This document shows positions 1-7,514 of a stretch of DNA of 64,000 nt, piece after piece. The position numbers and the translations under genes were made by a program. Within the stretch, counting starts at the first letter, position 1. Each line of letters begins with the position of its first letter. The DNA is from Duganella sp. SG902. GTDB lineage: Bacteria > Pseudomonadota > Gammaproteobacteria > Burkholderiales > Burkholderiaceae_D. Under the pieces are notes generated by a model. It made no database searches. It was not told where the DNA came from and saw nothing but the letters and a program-made list of their open reading frames with translations. The DNA is taken from positions 248,001-312,000 of the forward strand of contig NZ_JABMJK010000002.1 of NCBI RefSeq assembly GCF_013376005.1, in the 5' to 3' direction.

Positions 1-703
1 CGATGTGGTCCGGCTTCACGTCGTTGGCGTGCGCCGGGTCGGACGGCGCGGCCAGCACGCCGTAGTTGGGCGTGATGCTGAGCATGGAGGACGCCAGGAA
101 GGACGGGTCGAGGCGGTGGATCTGCTGCGCCACGTCGCTCAGCGTGGCCAGCGGCTTGTGGTCGGAGACGAACAGCGAGGCGTCGCCGAACTGCAGGTTG
201 ATGTCGATCAGCGCCACCTTCTGCTTGCCGCTGGCGGCCAGCGCGTAGGCCAGGTTGGTGGCCAGGAAGGTGGCGCCGCTGCCGCCCTTGCAGGAGATGA
301 AGGCCAGCACCTTGCCGCTGGTCTGGCCGCGCCGCTCCAGTTTTTCCGCGATGCGTTCCATGGCCGGATACAGCGCGCCGCTGGCGACCGGCGACGGCAG
401 CACCTCGCGCACGCCGGCGCGCATGGCTTGCAGCAGGAATTGAGGCTCCTGGTCGACGCACAGCGCCACGCAGGCGATGTTGGGATGCTGGGCCGAGAAG
501 CGCTCCAGCTGTTCGAGATCGTCGTCGGCGCTTTGCGGACGGTCGATGATGAGCACGTCCGGCAGGTGTTCCTCGGTCAGCGCCGAGGTGCGCGCCACGC
601 CGCCGACCAGATGGTCGATCTCATCGGATTGCGAGCGCGCGCGCAGCAGGCGCATCAGGTCGGCCAACTGGCGTTCGTCGCGGGATATGACGGTGATCTT
701 CAA
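1..703 (-). CDS. cpaE: Tad pilus assembly protein CpaE/TadZ (3' end outside window)
   Basis: CpaE/TadZ proteins are ParA/MinD-like ATPases that place the Tad pilus machinery at the inner membrane. The visible 234 residues have a receiver-like N-terminal half (DVLIIDRP) and then a deviant Walker A, KGGSGAT, at about residue 138, followed by LIDINLQFGD, typical of the family. The start is TTG at 703-701, preceded by AGGAG at a good distance; no ATG fits. It is the last visible gene of the minus-strand tad operon, 16 nt after the small lipoprotein gene. The C-terminal part, and presumably the cpaF/tadBC genes, lie to the left of the window. Confidence 0.85.
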   Translation of the reverse strand, partial: MKITVISRDERQLADLMRLLRARSQSDEIDHLVGGVARTSALTEEHLPDVLIIDRPQSADDDLEQLERFSAQHPNIACVALCVDQEPQFLLQAMRAGVREVLPSPVASGALYPAMERIAEKLERRGQTSGKVLAFISCKGGSGATFLATNLAYALAASGKQKVALIDINLQFGDASLFVSDHKPLATLSDVAQQIHRLDPSFLASSMLSITPNYGVLAAPSDPAHANDVKPDHI

Positions 704-719
704 GTGGGCTGCTCCTGTC

Positions 720-980
720 CTAGCGCTTGCTGCCGACGCCGATGGTAAAGCCGTTGCTCTGTTCGTCCCTGGTGATGAAGGACTGCTGGTAGTTCTGGTA
801 GGCGGCGCCGGCCGCCTGCGCGTCGAGGCCGTTGACCGGACGCGGCGCGCGGCCGGCTTCCGGATTCAGCGTCTGCTGGGCGCGCGCCAGGCGCAGGCTG
901 TTGCCGAATTCGCGGTCCAGGCGCGGACTGTTGGCGCAGGCGCTGAGCAGGACGGCAAACATCATGATGAGTATGCGCAT
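720..980 (-). CDS. small lipoprotein of the tad locus
   Basis: An 86-residue protein with a short hydrophobic signal and a lipobox LLSAC (Cys15), so probably a lipoprotein anchored in the outer membrane. The mature part is polar and has no recognisable domain. Its position between the CpaC secretin (8 nt upstream) and CpaE is where tad loci often carry a CpaD-like or pilotin-like lipoprotein. It is much shorter than CpaD, so a secretin accessory role is only inferred. The start ATG is preceded by AGGAGG-like bases that overlap the end of the secretin gene. Confidence 0.7.
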   Translation of the reverse strand: MRILIMMFAVLLSACANSPRLDREFGNSLRLARAQQTLNPEAGRAPRPVNGLDAQAAGAAYQNYQQSFITRDEQSNGFTIGVGSKR

Positions 981-988
981 GGCGCCTC

Positions 989-2605
989 CTAGTGGTTGCC
1001 GCCGGGCGGCGCGGCGGCCGGCGGCGCGGGCGGGGCCGCGCCTTCCAGTTTGCCGTTCAGGAAGAAATCGGCACGGCTCGGCTGCACGTAGTCGTCGGTC
1101 GGCAGCTTGTGGTCGGCCGGCAGCGGCTGCGCCAGGTGCGGCGTGACGATGAACACCAGCTCGGTGCGGTCGTTCTGGAAGTCGCTGCTGCGGAACAGCG
1201 CGCCCAGGATGGGAATCTCGCCCAGGCCGGGGAAGGCCTTGATGCTGCTGGTGACGTTGTTCTTGATCAGCCCGCCAATCGCGAAGCTCTGGCCGTCGAA
1301 CAGCTGCACCGTGGTGCTGGCGCGGCGCGTGGTGAACGAGGGCAGGATGGCGGTGGCGGTGCTGCCGGTGGCGCTGACGCCGATGCCTTCCCGGTTCAGC
1401 TCGGACACCTCGGGCGACACCCGCAGGTTGATGCGGCCATTGTCCAGCACGGTGGGGGTGAAGCGCACGGCGATGCCGTATTCCTTTTCCTCGAGCGTGA
1501 TTTGCGGCGTGCCGCCGGTGTTGCTTTGCGAGACGGGGATGAAGATCTTGCCGCCGGCCAGGAAGCTGGCCTCCTGGCCGCTGATGGCCATCACGGTCGG
1601 CTCGGCCAGCACCTTGATCAGGCCGTCGTTCTTTTGCGCGTCCAGCGTGAGGAACTTGCCGTTCTTGTTGTTGAAGGCGTCGAGCTTGTTCGGGTTGCCG
1701 CTCAGCAGATTGGACAGCATGGTGTAGGTCCAGCTGCCGCGCGAGCCGTTCAGGCCGACGCTGGCGCCGAGCTGGTCGACCAGCGTTTTCGACACCTCGG
1801 CGATTTTCACCTCCAGCATCACCTGCTGCGGCGCCGCCACCGACAGCATGTTGACCACGCGCCCGCCGCCGTTGCCGCCCTGCGACAGGCCGGACATCGG
1901 GTCCATGGCCGCCTGGAAGGCAGCGCCAGCGGCGGCGCCGGAAGCGGCCGTGGGCGCGCCGCCGCCGGCCGCGGCCTGTGCCGCTTGTGCGGCCGCGTCC
2001 GGCGCGGCGGCCGTTCCCTGGTTGCCGCCGCGCGCGCCGCGCTGCAGGTAGGCCGTGGCCACCGCCACCACCTGCGCGGCGCGCACGGCGTCGGCCACGC
2101 TGCCGTGCAGGATCAGCGAGTTGCCGGAGACGGTGATGCGGATTTCGCGCTCGTTGGGGAACAGCTCGCTGAATTGCTGGCGCAGCGCGGCGGTGTCCAG
2201 CCCGACCGTGATGTCGATCACGCTGGCCTGGTTGGCGCGGTTCCAGACGATCAGGTTGGTGGCGCCGGTGGCCTTGCCCAGCATGTAGATCTCGCTCGGG
2301 TTGAGCAGGATGACGTCGGCGATTTTGGCGTCGCCCACGGCCACGCGCGCGGCCGGGTAGGGCAGGCGCAGCAGCGAGGACTTGCCGGCCGAGAGCGTGA
2401 GCTCGCGCGCCAGTTCCAGGCCGGGCGCGGCGGCGCCGGTCGCCGCCGGCGAGGCGCTGGCGGCGACCGGCTTGTCGCGCTTGGCGGCCTGCGTGGCGTG
2501 GGTGGCCGGCGCGGCGACGCTCAGCAGGACCGCAGCGGCCAGCAGCCGCAGCGGCGCGAAATGGAATGGCGCTGAAGATACCTTGCTCAAGTCGCGTTCT
2601 CCCAT
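989..2605 (-). CDS. cpaC: Tad pilus outer-membrane secretin CpaC/RcpA
   Basis: Forms the outer-membrane pore through which the Flp pilus exits. The 538-residue protein has a cleavable signal peptide ending near THATQA, a pilus/N-terminal secretin domain, a BON-like segment (about 150-190), a low-complexity Ala/Gly-rich insertion (about 195-240), and a C-terminal secretin domain with the characteristic run FDGQSFAIGGLI, PGLGEIPILGALF and ELVFIVTPHL. It begins 2 nt after the cpaB stop codon, so the two are probably translationally coupled. The Ala/Gly linker is longer than in the Caulobacter protein, but the rest is canonical. Confidence 0.93.
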   Translation of the reverse strand: MGERDLSKVSSAPFHFAPLRLLAAAVLLSVAAPATHATQAAKRDKPVAASASPAATGAAAPGLELARELTLSAGKSSLLRLPYPAARVAVGDAKIADVILLNPSEIYMLGKATGATNLIVWNRANQASVIDITVGLDTAALRQQFSELFPNEREIRITVSGNSLILHGSVADAVRAAQVVAVATAYLQRGARGGNQGTAAAPDAAAQAAQAAAGGGAPTAASGAAAGAAFQAAMDPMSGLSQGGNGGGRVVNMLSVAAPQQVMLEVKIAEVSKTLVDQLGASVGLNGSRGSWTYTMLSNLLSGNPNKLDAFNNKNGKFLTLDAQKNDGLIKVLAEPTVMAISGQEASFLAGGKIFIPVSQSNTGGTPQITLEEKEYGIAVRFTPTVLDNGRINLRVSPEVSELNREGIGVSATGSTATAILPSFTTRRASTTVQLFDGQSFAIGGLIKNNVTSSIKAFPGLGEIPILGALFRSSDFQNDRTELVFIVTPHLAQPLPADHKLPTDDYVQPSRADFFLNGKLEGAAPPAPPAAAPPGGNH

Positions 2606-2607
2606 GC

Positions 2608-3480
2608 TTAAAATTGTTGTGAACTACGCTCCAGACCCTTGATGACTTCCACCTTGTCGATCGCGCGCGGCGCCGGTGCCGGACGCGGCGCCGGTGGCGC
2701 GGCGGCCACGGCCGGCGGGGCCGCCGGCGGCGATGGTTCGTTGCGTGCCACCGGCGCGGCGGACGGCGGCACGCCATCCAGCAGGCTGCTCTTGGTGGCG
2801 CCCTCGGTGTTGGCCGATTTGGGATCGATCTGGTTGCGCAGCACCAGCGACAAGGTGCCGACGCTGCGCGCCAGGTCCAGCTTTTCCACCTGTTCCGGGG
2901 TCAGCTCCAGCGTCACCGCGTTCACCACCTTGGGCTTGGTGTCGTCGCGGTTGGATTCCTGCGCGATCGCCAGCACCAGGATGCGTTCCAGCACGATCTT
3001 GGAGATCGGCTGCTCGCGCACCGTGTGGTCGCCGCCGCTGTCGCTTTGCATGTTGACCAGGATGTCGACGTAGTTGCCGGGCAGCGCGAAGCCGGCCACG
3101 CCCACCACGTCGTTGACGCGCACGGTCATGGCGCGCTTGCCCTCGGCCACCACCGCCGACAGGCCGCCCGAGGTGCCGGCCGGCGCCAGCTTGCCCTCGG
3201 TGATCGGTTCGCCGCGCTGGATGTTGCTGCGCGTGATGCGGCCCTCCAGCGCCTTGGGATCGGTCATCGCGCCCGGCGGCACCGAGCTGGCCGGCCAGTC
3301 CACCATGTGCACCAGTTCCGGCGTGATGCGCGCGCCCATGCTGATGTCGAGCAGGGCCACGGCCACCCGGTTGCTGTTGCTGGCCGACTGGCCGGCGATC
3401 CACTGCGCCGCCACCACCACGGCGGCCAGCGCCAGGAACAGCGCCACCCCTATCATTGTCAGAGCACGAGTGTTTCTCAT
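2608..3480 (-). CDS. cpaB: Tad pilus assembly protein CpaB/RcpC
   Basis: CpaB/RcpC is a periplasmic, inner-membrane-anchored protein that works with the secretin. The 290-residue product has one N-terminal transmembrane helix (about 10-30), a SAF domain (about 40-105, including GARITPELVHMVDWP and RGEPITEGKL), and an RcpC-type domain with VNDVVGVAGFALPGNYVDI. The C-terminal 60 residues are Pro/Ala-rich. Its ATG overlaps the stop codon of the upstream ATPase gene (ATGA), a sign of coupled translation. Confidence 0.92.
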   Translation of the reverse strand: MRNTRALTMIGVALFLALAAVVVAAQWIAGQSASNSNRVAVALLDISMGARITPELVHMVDWPASSVPPGAMTDPKALEGRITRSNIQRGEPITEGKLAPAGTSGGLSAVVAEGKRAMTVRVNDVVGVAGFALPGNYVDILVNMQSDSGGDHTVREQPISKIVLERILVLAIAQESNRDDTKPKVVNAVTLELTPEQVEKLDLARSVGTLSLVLRNQIDPKSANTEGATKSSLLDGVPPSAAPVARNEPSPPAAPPAVAAAPPAPRPAPAPRAIDKVEVIKGLERSSQQF

Positions 3481-4865
3481 CCGAGTCGTCCCTCGTTATG
3501 CGGTATCGTCTGGTCGCGGCGTTCGCGTTCCTTCTTGTGCTGCTCGGCGGCGACGCGACGGGCGCCGGCGCCGGCGAAGTAGTTGTGCCAGGCCCAGTCC
3601 AGCGAGCGCTGGCTCAACGCGGGCGGCGTGCTTTCGTAACGGGCCAGGTCGCGCACCTGGCGGATCAGGTCGCGCGGATAGCAGGCCAGCAACGGCGTCT
3701 CATCCTTGGCATGCAGGCCGCTCAACAGGTAGTCGAAGGCGGCGGCGTCAAACGCAATGCCGTACTGCGCGCAGGCCTGGCGGAACAGCTTCTCATATTC
3801 GGCGGGCGAATGCGGCGGTACTTCGATCTTGTATCCGAGCCGGCGGAGGAAGGCGCCATCCGATAATCGTTCCGGCAGGAAGTTCGACGAGAATACCACG
3901 ACCACATCGAAAGGCACTTGAAAAACCAGTCCGGTGTGCAAGGAAAGATAATCGACGCCACGGTCCATCGGCACGATCCAGCGGTTCATCAATTCCAGCG
4001 GCGAGCAGCGTTGCCGGCCGAGATCGTCGATGATGAAGATGCCGTTGTTGGCTTTCAAATGAGGAGGCGCCTGATACAGCCGCGTGTTGGGATCGAAGCG
4101 CAGGTCCAGCATCTCCAGCGTGAGCTCGCCGCCGGTCAGCGCGGTCGGGCGTTGCAGGCCGCGCACCCAGCGCGCGTCGAGGGTGCGCAGCAGGTCGGCG
4201 CCGTCCTCGGCCGGCGTGCCGCCGGCGATCGGGCGATGCTGCACCGGGTCGTGGAACGGCACCACCTCGCCGTCGATCATGATGGCGTAGGGCACGGCGA
4301 TGGCGCCGTGCAGCAGGGCGCACAGGCGCTCGGCCAGGAAGGTCTTGCCGCTGCCGGCCTGGCCGTAGATGAAGATCGCGCGGCCGGAGTTCATGGCCGC
4401 GCCCATCTGGTCCAGCACCAGCGGGCTGGCCACCACGTCGCGGAAGGCGGCCTGCACGTCGGCGCGCGTGACGTGCAGGTGGCGCACGCTTTGCGCCGCC
4501 ATCTGCGCCACGTAGGCGGCCAGCGTGACCGGCGCCGGGCCGGCGTAGGAATTGCGGTTGAGGCAGGCGATGGCGCGCTGCATGCCGGCCTCGGTCAGGT
4601 GGTAGGTGAGGTCGGCGTCGGTGCCGCTGTTGCCGCTGCGCGTGACTTCGCACAGCTTCTCGTTGCGCAGGTGGGTGACCAGCGGCGTGATCACGCTGAC
4701 GCTGAGTTTCAGATGGCTAGCCAGTTCAGGCAGACGGACTTGTCCGCGCTGGAACAAGACCTTGGACAGCAGCTCGACCAGGAAGAGGAAGGGCAGGCCG
4801 GTTTCTTCCGTGGTGCGCGGCGCGCGCGCTTCGGCGGGGGATTCTGTCGTCTGCTGGGCGGTCAT
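3477..4865 (-). CDS. AAA-type ATPase of the tad locus with winged-helix N-terminus
   Basis: A 462-residue predicted P-loop ATPase. The N-terminal 100 residues look like a winged helix (LPELASHLKLSVSVITPLVTHL, then YHLTEAGMQRA). The P-loop is YGQAGSGKTFLAERL at about residue 165-180, Walker B is IFIIDDLGRQ, and a later stretch ends in a small arginine-rich helical lid. This is not the CpaF secretion ATPase, which has a different fold and motifs. Related ATPases occur in betaproteobacterial tad loci between cpaA and cpaB; their role is unknown. The start MTAQQ lies 8 nt after the cpaA stop, and the gene's end overlaps cpaB. Confidence 0.75.
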   Translation of the reverse strand: MTAQQTTESPAEARAPRTTEETGLPFLFLVELLSKVLFQRGQVRLPELASHLKLSVSVITPLVTHLRNEKLCEVTRSGNSGTDADLTYHLTEAGMQRAIACLNRNSYAGPAPVTLAAYVAQMAAQSVRHLHVTRADVQAAFRDVVASPLVLDQMGAAMNSGRAIFIYGQAGSGKTFLAERLCALLHGAIAVPYAIMIDGEVVPFHDPVQHRPIAGGTPAEDGADLLRTLDARWVRGLQRPTALTGGELTLEMLDLRFDPNTRLYQAPPHLKANNGIFIIDDLGRQRCSPLELMNRWIVPMDRGVDYLSLHTGLVFQVPFDVVVVFSSNFLPERLSDGAFLRRLGYKIEVPPHSPAEYEKLFRQACAQYGIAFDAAAFDYLLSGLHAKDETPLLACYPRDLIRQVRDLARYESTPPALSQRSLDWAWHNYFAGAGARRVAAEQHKKERERRDQTIPHNEGRLG

Positions 4866-4873
4866 GGCTTCCT

Positions 4874-5449
4874 TCAGAAGAACAGGCTGCGCCCGCTGGT
4901 GGCGCCGACGATCAGGTAGGGCGCGGCGCCGGCGGCGATCGCCACCGCGTACGGCAGGCGGCCGCTGGCGGCGGCCGGCGCGTCCATCTTCGGCACCTCG
5001 CCCGCGAGCGAGCGCAGCATGCTGTACTTGATCATGTGCCAGGTGTTGTGGACCATCACGCGCAGGCGGCCGTTGAAGCCGGCCACCACCAGCGCCAGCA
5101 CGCCGCCGGCCAGCAACGTCAGTAGCGTGATGCCAGCCACGGCGCCGGGACCGACGAAGGCGCCGATCATGGCCATCAGCTTGACGTCGCCGGCGCCCAG
5201 CGCGCGCATGGCGTACATGGGCAACAGCAGGCACAGGCCGACGGCCAGGCCGGCCAGCGCCTTGAGCAGGCCGATGCCGCCAAACACTTGTATGAAGAGA
5301 CCGTCTCCCGCGGGCAACGCCGCGTTCAACAGCAGGCCCAGCAACGCGCCGCCGAACACCAGCGAGTTGGGGATGCGGCGTGTGCGCAAATCGTTCCAGA
5401 CAGCCAGTGCCAGCAAGACGCACAGGATGAGCAGGGGCAGGAAGGTCAT
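4874..5449 (-). CDS. cpaA: prepilin peptidase CpaA/TadV (A24 family)
   Basis: Inner-membrane aspartyl protease that cleaves the Flp prepilin leader. The protein is 191 residues with about six hydrophobic segments. Both catalytic aspartates are visible: one in AVWNDLRTRRIPN near the N-terminus and one in the GxGD motif ALGAGDVKLM. It lacks the large cytoplasmic methyltransferase domain of PilD and so is the short Tad-type enzyme. It is the first gene of the minus-strand assembly operon, separated from the upstream pilin gene by a strong terminator-like hairpin. Confidence 0.92.
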   Translation of the reverse strand: MTFLPLLILCVLLALAVWNDLRTRRIPNSLVFGGALLGLLLNAALPAGDGLFIQVFGGIGLLKALAGLAVGLCLLLPMYAMRALGAGDVKLMAMIGAFVGPGAVAGITLLTLLAGGVLALVVAGFNGRLRVMVHNTWHMIKYSMLRSLAGEVPKMDAPAAASGRLPYAVAIAAGAAPYLIVGATSGRSLFF

Positions 5450-5491
5450 GGGTCGCCTTACGAAAAGGGAACAGACCAGCTTAGTGTATAG

Positions 5492-5529
5492 AAAATTTCC
5501 GGAACGGCGTGTACCGTTCCGGAAATTTT
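5492..5529 (-). terminator. hairpin terminator between pilin gene and cpaA
   Basis: A perfect 16-bp inverted repeat (AAAATTTCCGGAACGG and its complement, loop of 6) lies between the first Flp pilin gene and cpaA. A/T runs flank both sides, so it could work in both directions. Partial termination here would let pilin mRNA exceed assembly-protein mRNA, which is common for major-pilin operons; that use is inferred. Confidence 0.8.
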
Positions 5530-5545
5530 GTTGTTGCGATGTCGC

Positions 5546-5713
5546 TCAGGACGATTTGATCAGGCCGGAGATGTAGGTCAGCGAAGCGGTGATCTTGGGG
5601 CCCAGGATGGCCAGGCCGGCGGTGATGGCGGCGGCGATGGCGGCCGCCATCAGGGCGTATTCGATGGCGGTGATACCGTCTTCTTCGCGAATGAAGTTTT
5701 TGATTGCTTGCAT
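5546..5713 (-). CDS. flp: Flp family type IVb pilin, copy 1
   Basis: A 55-residue Flp prepilin. It has a short basic/acidic leader (MQAIKNFIREEDG), processing expected after the Gly, then the conserved TAIEYALMAAAIAAAI helix with the invariant Glu-Tyr pair that defines type IVb pilins. It is almost identical to the pilins at 6206-6373 and 7192-7359; differences are confined to the leader (Q2, K5, E10 here). It is the copy nearest cpaA. A conserved upstream module with a hairpin (5759-5781) and a 32-bp palindrome (5839-5870) precedes it. Confidence 0.93.
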   Translation of the reverse strand: MQAIKNFIREEDGITAIEYALMAAAIAAAITAGLAILGPKITASLTYISGLIKSS

Positions 5714-5758
5714 GATGAGCCTCGTTAAAGTTGGTTGAGTAAGGGGTTACTGCGTCAA

Positions 5759-5781
5759 CTAAAACGGGGTTCGGGTTTTAG
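5759..5781 (-). promoter_or_regulatory. conserved leader hairpin upstream of pilin copy 1
   Basis: Inverted repeat CTAAAAC-N9-GTTTTAG that would form a hairpin in the 5' region of the pilin mRNA. The same hairpin lies about 45 nt upstream of all three full-length pilin genes (also 6418-6440 and 7403-7425). It may stabilise the message; the function is inferred. Confidence 0.55.
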
Positions 5782-5838
5782 GTCCTGCTGTACTGCCGAT
5801 GTAAGTCATTGTGCGCACGGCGCCGGGTTCGCGCAGCG

Positions 5839-5870
5839 GACAAACGTCACGATCTGGCGTGACATTTGTC
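5839..5870. promoter_or_regulatory. 32-bp palindromic operator, copy A (pilin 1)
   Basis: Half-sites GACAAACGTCACG and CGTGACATTTGTC flank a 6-nt spacer. The palindrome lies 126-157 nt upstream of pilin copy 1 and recurs upstream of every pilin gene in this cluster. Likely a binding site for a dimeric activator, with the adjacent LuxR-type response regulator the obvious candidate. Confidence 0.7.
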
Positions 5871-5878
5871 ACGGTGAT

Positions 5879-6022
5879 TCAGGTCTTGGCACCCAGCACG
5901 GCCAGCACGGCGATGATGATGATGACCGAGGCCAGGGCGGCGATCAGCGCATACTCCAGCAGCGTGGCGCCGTCGTCGTCGCGGACGAGGCGGGCGGCGC
6001 GGGGAAGGAAGGGGATACGCAT
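5879..6022 (-). CDS. small Flp-type pilin-like protein (divergent minor pilin)
   Basis: A 47-residue protein, MRIPFLPRAARLVRDDDG followed by ATLLEYALIAALASVIIII, with the Glu-Tyr pair of type IVb pilins and a Gly at the expected processing site. It ends soon after the helix (LGAKT), so it is shorter than the other pilins. The start at 6022 is chosen because an AGGAA lies 6-10 nt upstream; a longer in-frame reading to 6124 would run into the palindrome. It has its own operator copy (6091-6122) but lacks the leader hairpin. It may be a minor or initiating pilin. Confidence 0.75.
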   Translation of the reverse strand: MRIPFLPRAARLVRDDDGATLLEYALIAALASVIIIIAVLAVLGAKT

Positions 6023-6090
6023 TTGTTGTTCCTGGCTAGGTGCTGTGACTCGAATGGACATTGTAGGGAGCCGCCGGCGCGTGCGCATCG

Positions 6091-6122
6091 GACAAACGTC
6101 ATGTCGTGTAGTGACATTTGTC
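6091..6122. promoter_or_regulatory. 32-bp palindromic operator, copy B (minor pilin)
   Basis: Same half-sites as the other copies (GACAAACGTCA ... GTGACATTTGTC) with a different central spacer, 69-100 nt upstream of the small pilin-like gene. Preservation of the arms but not the centre indicates a protein-binding site rather than simple gene duplication. Confidence 0.7.
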
Positions 6123-6139
6123 ATGATTTTTATTTAGAC

Positions 6140-6167
6140 AAAAAAAATCCGGGACCAGGTCCCGGAT
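6140..6167 (-). terminator. terminator after pilin copy 2
   Basis: On the minus strand a 10-bp stem (ATCCGGGACC/GGTCCCGGAT) is followed by a run of seven to eight U. It lies about 40 nt beyond the stop codon of the pilin at 6206-6373. The same hairpin is found after pilin copy 3 (7126-7153), so gene and terminator were duplicated together. Confidence 0.85.
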
Positions 6168-6205
6168 CAAGACTACTTAGGAGCTTACAACGAGGAGACT
6201 GGAAA

Positions 6206-6373
6206 TCAGGACGACTTGATCAGGCCGGAGATGTAGGTCAGCGAGGCGGTGATCTTGGGGCCGAGGATGGCCAGGCCGGCGGTGATGGCGGCGGCGATGG
6301 CGGCGGCCATCAGGGCGTATTCGATGGCGGTGATGCCGTCTTCGTCGCGGAGGAAATTCTGGATTGCGTTCAT
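6206..6373 (-). CDS. flp: Flp family type IVb pilin, copy 2
   Basis: A 55-residue prepilin, MNAIQNFLRDEDG then TAIEYALMAAAIAAAITAGL, identical to copy 3 except Leu8 in place of Ile. Leader cleavage is expected after Gly13 by the CpaA-type peptidase encoded downstream. The gene has its own promoter module upstream (hairpin 6418-6440, candidate -10 TAGAAT at 6464-6459, palindrome 6490-6521) and its own terminator downstream, so it is a self-contained transcription unit. Confidence 0.93.
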   Translation of the reverse strand: MNAIQNFLRDEDGITAIEYALMAAAIAAAITAGLAILGPKITASLTYISGLIKSS

Positions 6374-6417
6374 GGTGAACTCCGTAAAAGTTGGTTGAGT
6401 GAGAGGTGCTGCTTCAA

Positions 6418-6440
6418 CTAAAACGGGGTTCGGGTTTTAG
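6418..6440 (-). promoter_or_regulatory. conserved leader hairpin upstream of pilin copy 2
   Basis: CTAAAAC-N9-GTTTTAG inverted repeat, the same sequence and the same distance (about 45 nt) from the pilin start as at copies 1 and 3. Confidence 0.55.
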
Positions 6441-6489
6441 GTACTGCCGATGAAAGTCATTCTACGCACGGCGCCGCGTTTGCGCAGCG

Positions 6490-6521
6490 GACAAACGTCA
6501 CGATCTGCCGTGACATTTGTC
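6490..6521. promoter_or_regulatory. 32-bp palindromic operator, copy C (pilin 2)
   Basis: Half-sites GACAAACGTCACG and CGTGACATTTGTC, 117-148 nt upstream of the pilin start. A TAGAAT at 6464-6459 on the minus strand could be the -10 box; the palindrome would then be centred near -53, a usual class I activator position. The -10 assignment is by eye. Confidence 0.7.
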
Positions 6522-6539
6522 ACCACGTGGCGCGATGCG

Positions 6540-7104
6540 CTATTTAAAAACCTGCTTCAATGATTGCGCCGACGCCATGGCATCGGTCCAGGCCTGCACT
6601 TGCGCCAGATCGGCCTTGGCCAGCTTGTTGCTGACCGTTTTCGGCAAGGGCCCGAAACGCTGTGCCAGCAGCCGCTCCAACAGCGCGGCCGCGCCTTCCT
6701 TGCGTCCTTGTTCCAACCCGCGCTCCAGCCCTTGCTCAAGCCCTATCTTGATCCCATCATTGATCAACATCTGCTCTAACGGGTTAAATAATTTCTTCAT
6801 CTCCCCTCCCTTTGCCAGCCGGATGACTTCCTGCACGTAGCGCCGCTCATAGGGCTCGGGCAAGGGCATCATCCAGTTAATCACGTCGAGTAAAAAACGA
6901 TTATGCGCCGCTCCCGCCAGCCATGCTGGAAGCCGGCCGCCAATGCGGATGTTCGTCTGCCAGCGGCGTCAGGCTGATGACCGGCATGCCGTAGGTCTCC
7001 CTGATGCGATGGTAATAGTCGCGCATGCGGCGTGCCAGGGCGGCGGTGGCGGACATCCGCCCAGTGTGCGGCCAGTCCGCATGCCGCCGTATGACGCAAT
7101 GCAA
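6540..7104 (-). pseudogene. remnant of an Rpn/DUF4351-type PD-(D/E)XK nuclease gene
   Basis: Two pieces of one protein in different frames. The upstream piece (7104-6901) reads WPHTGRMSATAALARRMRDYY and YGMPVISLTPLADEHPHWRP. The downstream piece (about 6895-6540) reads FLLDVINWMMPLPEPYERRY and then LEQGLERGLEQGRKEGAAALLERLLAQRFGPLP, the C-terminal repeat-like tail typical of the Rpn recombination-promoting nuclease/DUF4351 family. The order matches that family, but the central part is missing and the frame shifts at the join. A dead mobile-type gene is thus wedged between pilin copies 2 and 3. Confidence 0.72.
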
Positions 7105-7125
7105 GGGGGCGCTGAATGCGTGGGC

Positions 7126-7153
7126 AAAAAAAATCCGGGACCAGGTCCCGGAT
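7126..7153 (-). terminator. terminator after pilin copy 3
   Basis: Identical stem to the terminator at 6140-6167 (ATCCGGGACC/GGTCCCGGAT, minus-strand U run), about 40 nt past the stop of the pilin at 7192-7359. Confidence 0.85.
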
Positions 7154-7191
7154 GAAATGTTACCAGGAGGTTTACAACGAGGAGACTGAGA

Positions 7192-7359
7192 TCAGGACGA
7201 TTTGATCAGGCCCGAGATGTAGGTCAGCGAGGCGGTGATCTTGGGGCCGAGGATGGCGAGGCCGGCGGTGATGGCGGCGGCGATGGCGGCGGCCATCAGG
7301 GCGTATTCGATGGCGGTGATGCCGTCTTCGTCGCGGATGAAATTCTGGATTGCGTTCAT
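7192..7359 (-). CDS. flp: Flp family type IVb pilin, copy 3
   Basis: A 55-residue prepilin, MNAIQNFIRDEDG plus TAIEYALMAAAIAAAITAGL, ending TYISGLIKSS as in copies 1 and 2. It is the copy closest to the two-component genes. It has the complete promoter module (hairpin 7403-7425, TAGAAT-like -10, palindrome 7475-7506) and its own terminator. Three nearly identical copies suggest high pilin dosage or a recent amplification that brought a mobile-type gene remnant with it. Confidence 0.93.
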   Translation of the reverse strand: MNAIQNFIRDEDGITAIEYALMAAAIAAAITAGLAILGPKITASLTYISGLIKSS

Positions 7360-7402
7360 GGTGAGCCTCGTAAAAGTTGATTGATTGGAGAAACTGTTTC
7401 AA

Positions 7403-7425
7403 CTAAAACGGGGTCCGGGTTTTAG
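7403..7425 (-). promoter_or_regulatory. conserved leader hairpin upstream of pilin copy 3
   Basis: CTAAAAC-N9-GTTTTAG inverted repeat, third copy, with one base changed in the loop. Confidence 0.55.
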
Positions 7426-7474
7426 GTACTGCTGATGTAAGTCATTCTACGCGGCGCCATGTCACGCCGCAGCG

Positions 7475-7506
7475 GACAAACGTCACGATTTGCCGTGACA
7501 TTTGTC
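7475..7506. promoter_or_regulatory. 32-bp palindromic operator, copy D (pilin 3)
   Basis: Same arms as copies A-C, 116-147 nt upstream of pilin copy 3 and only 8 nt from the end of the response-regulator gene. Confidence 0.7.
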
Positions 7507-7514
7507 ACCGCTGG

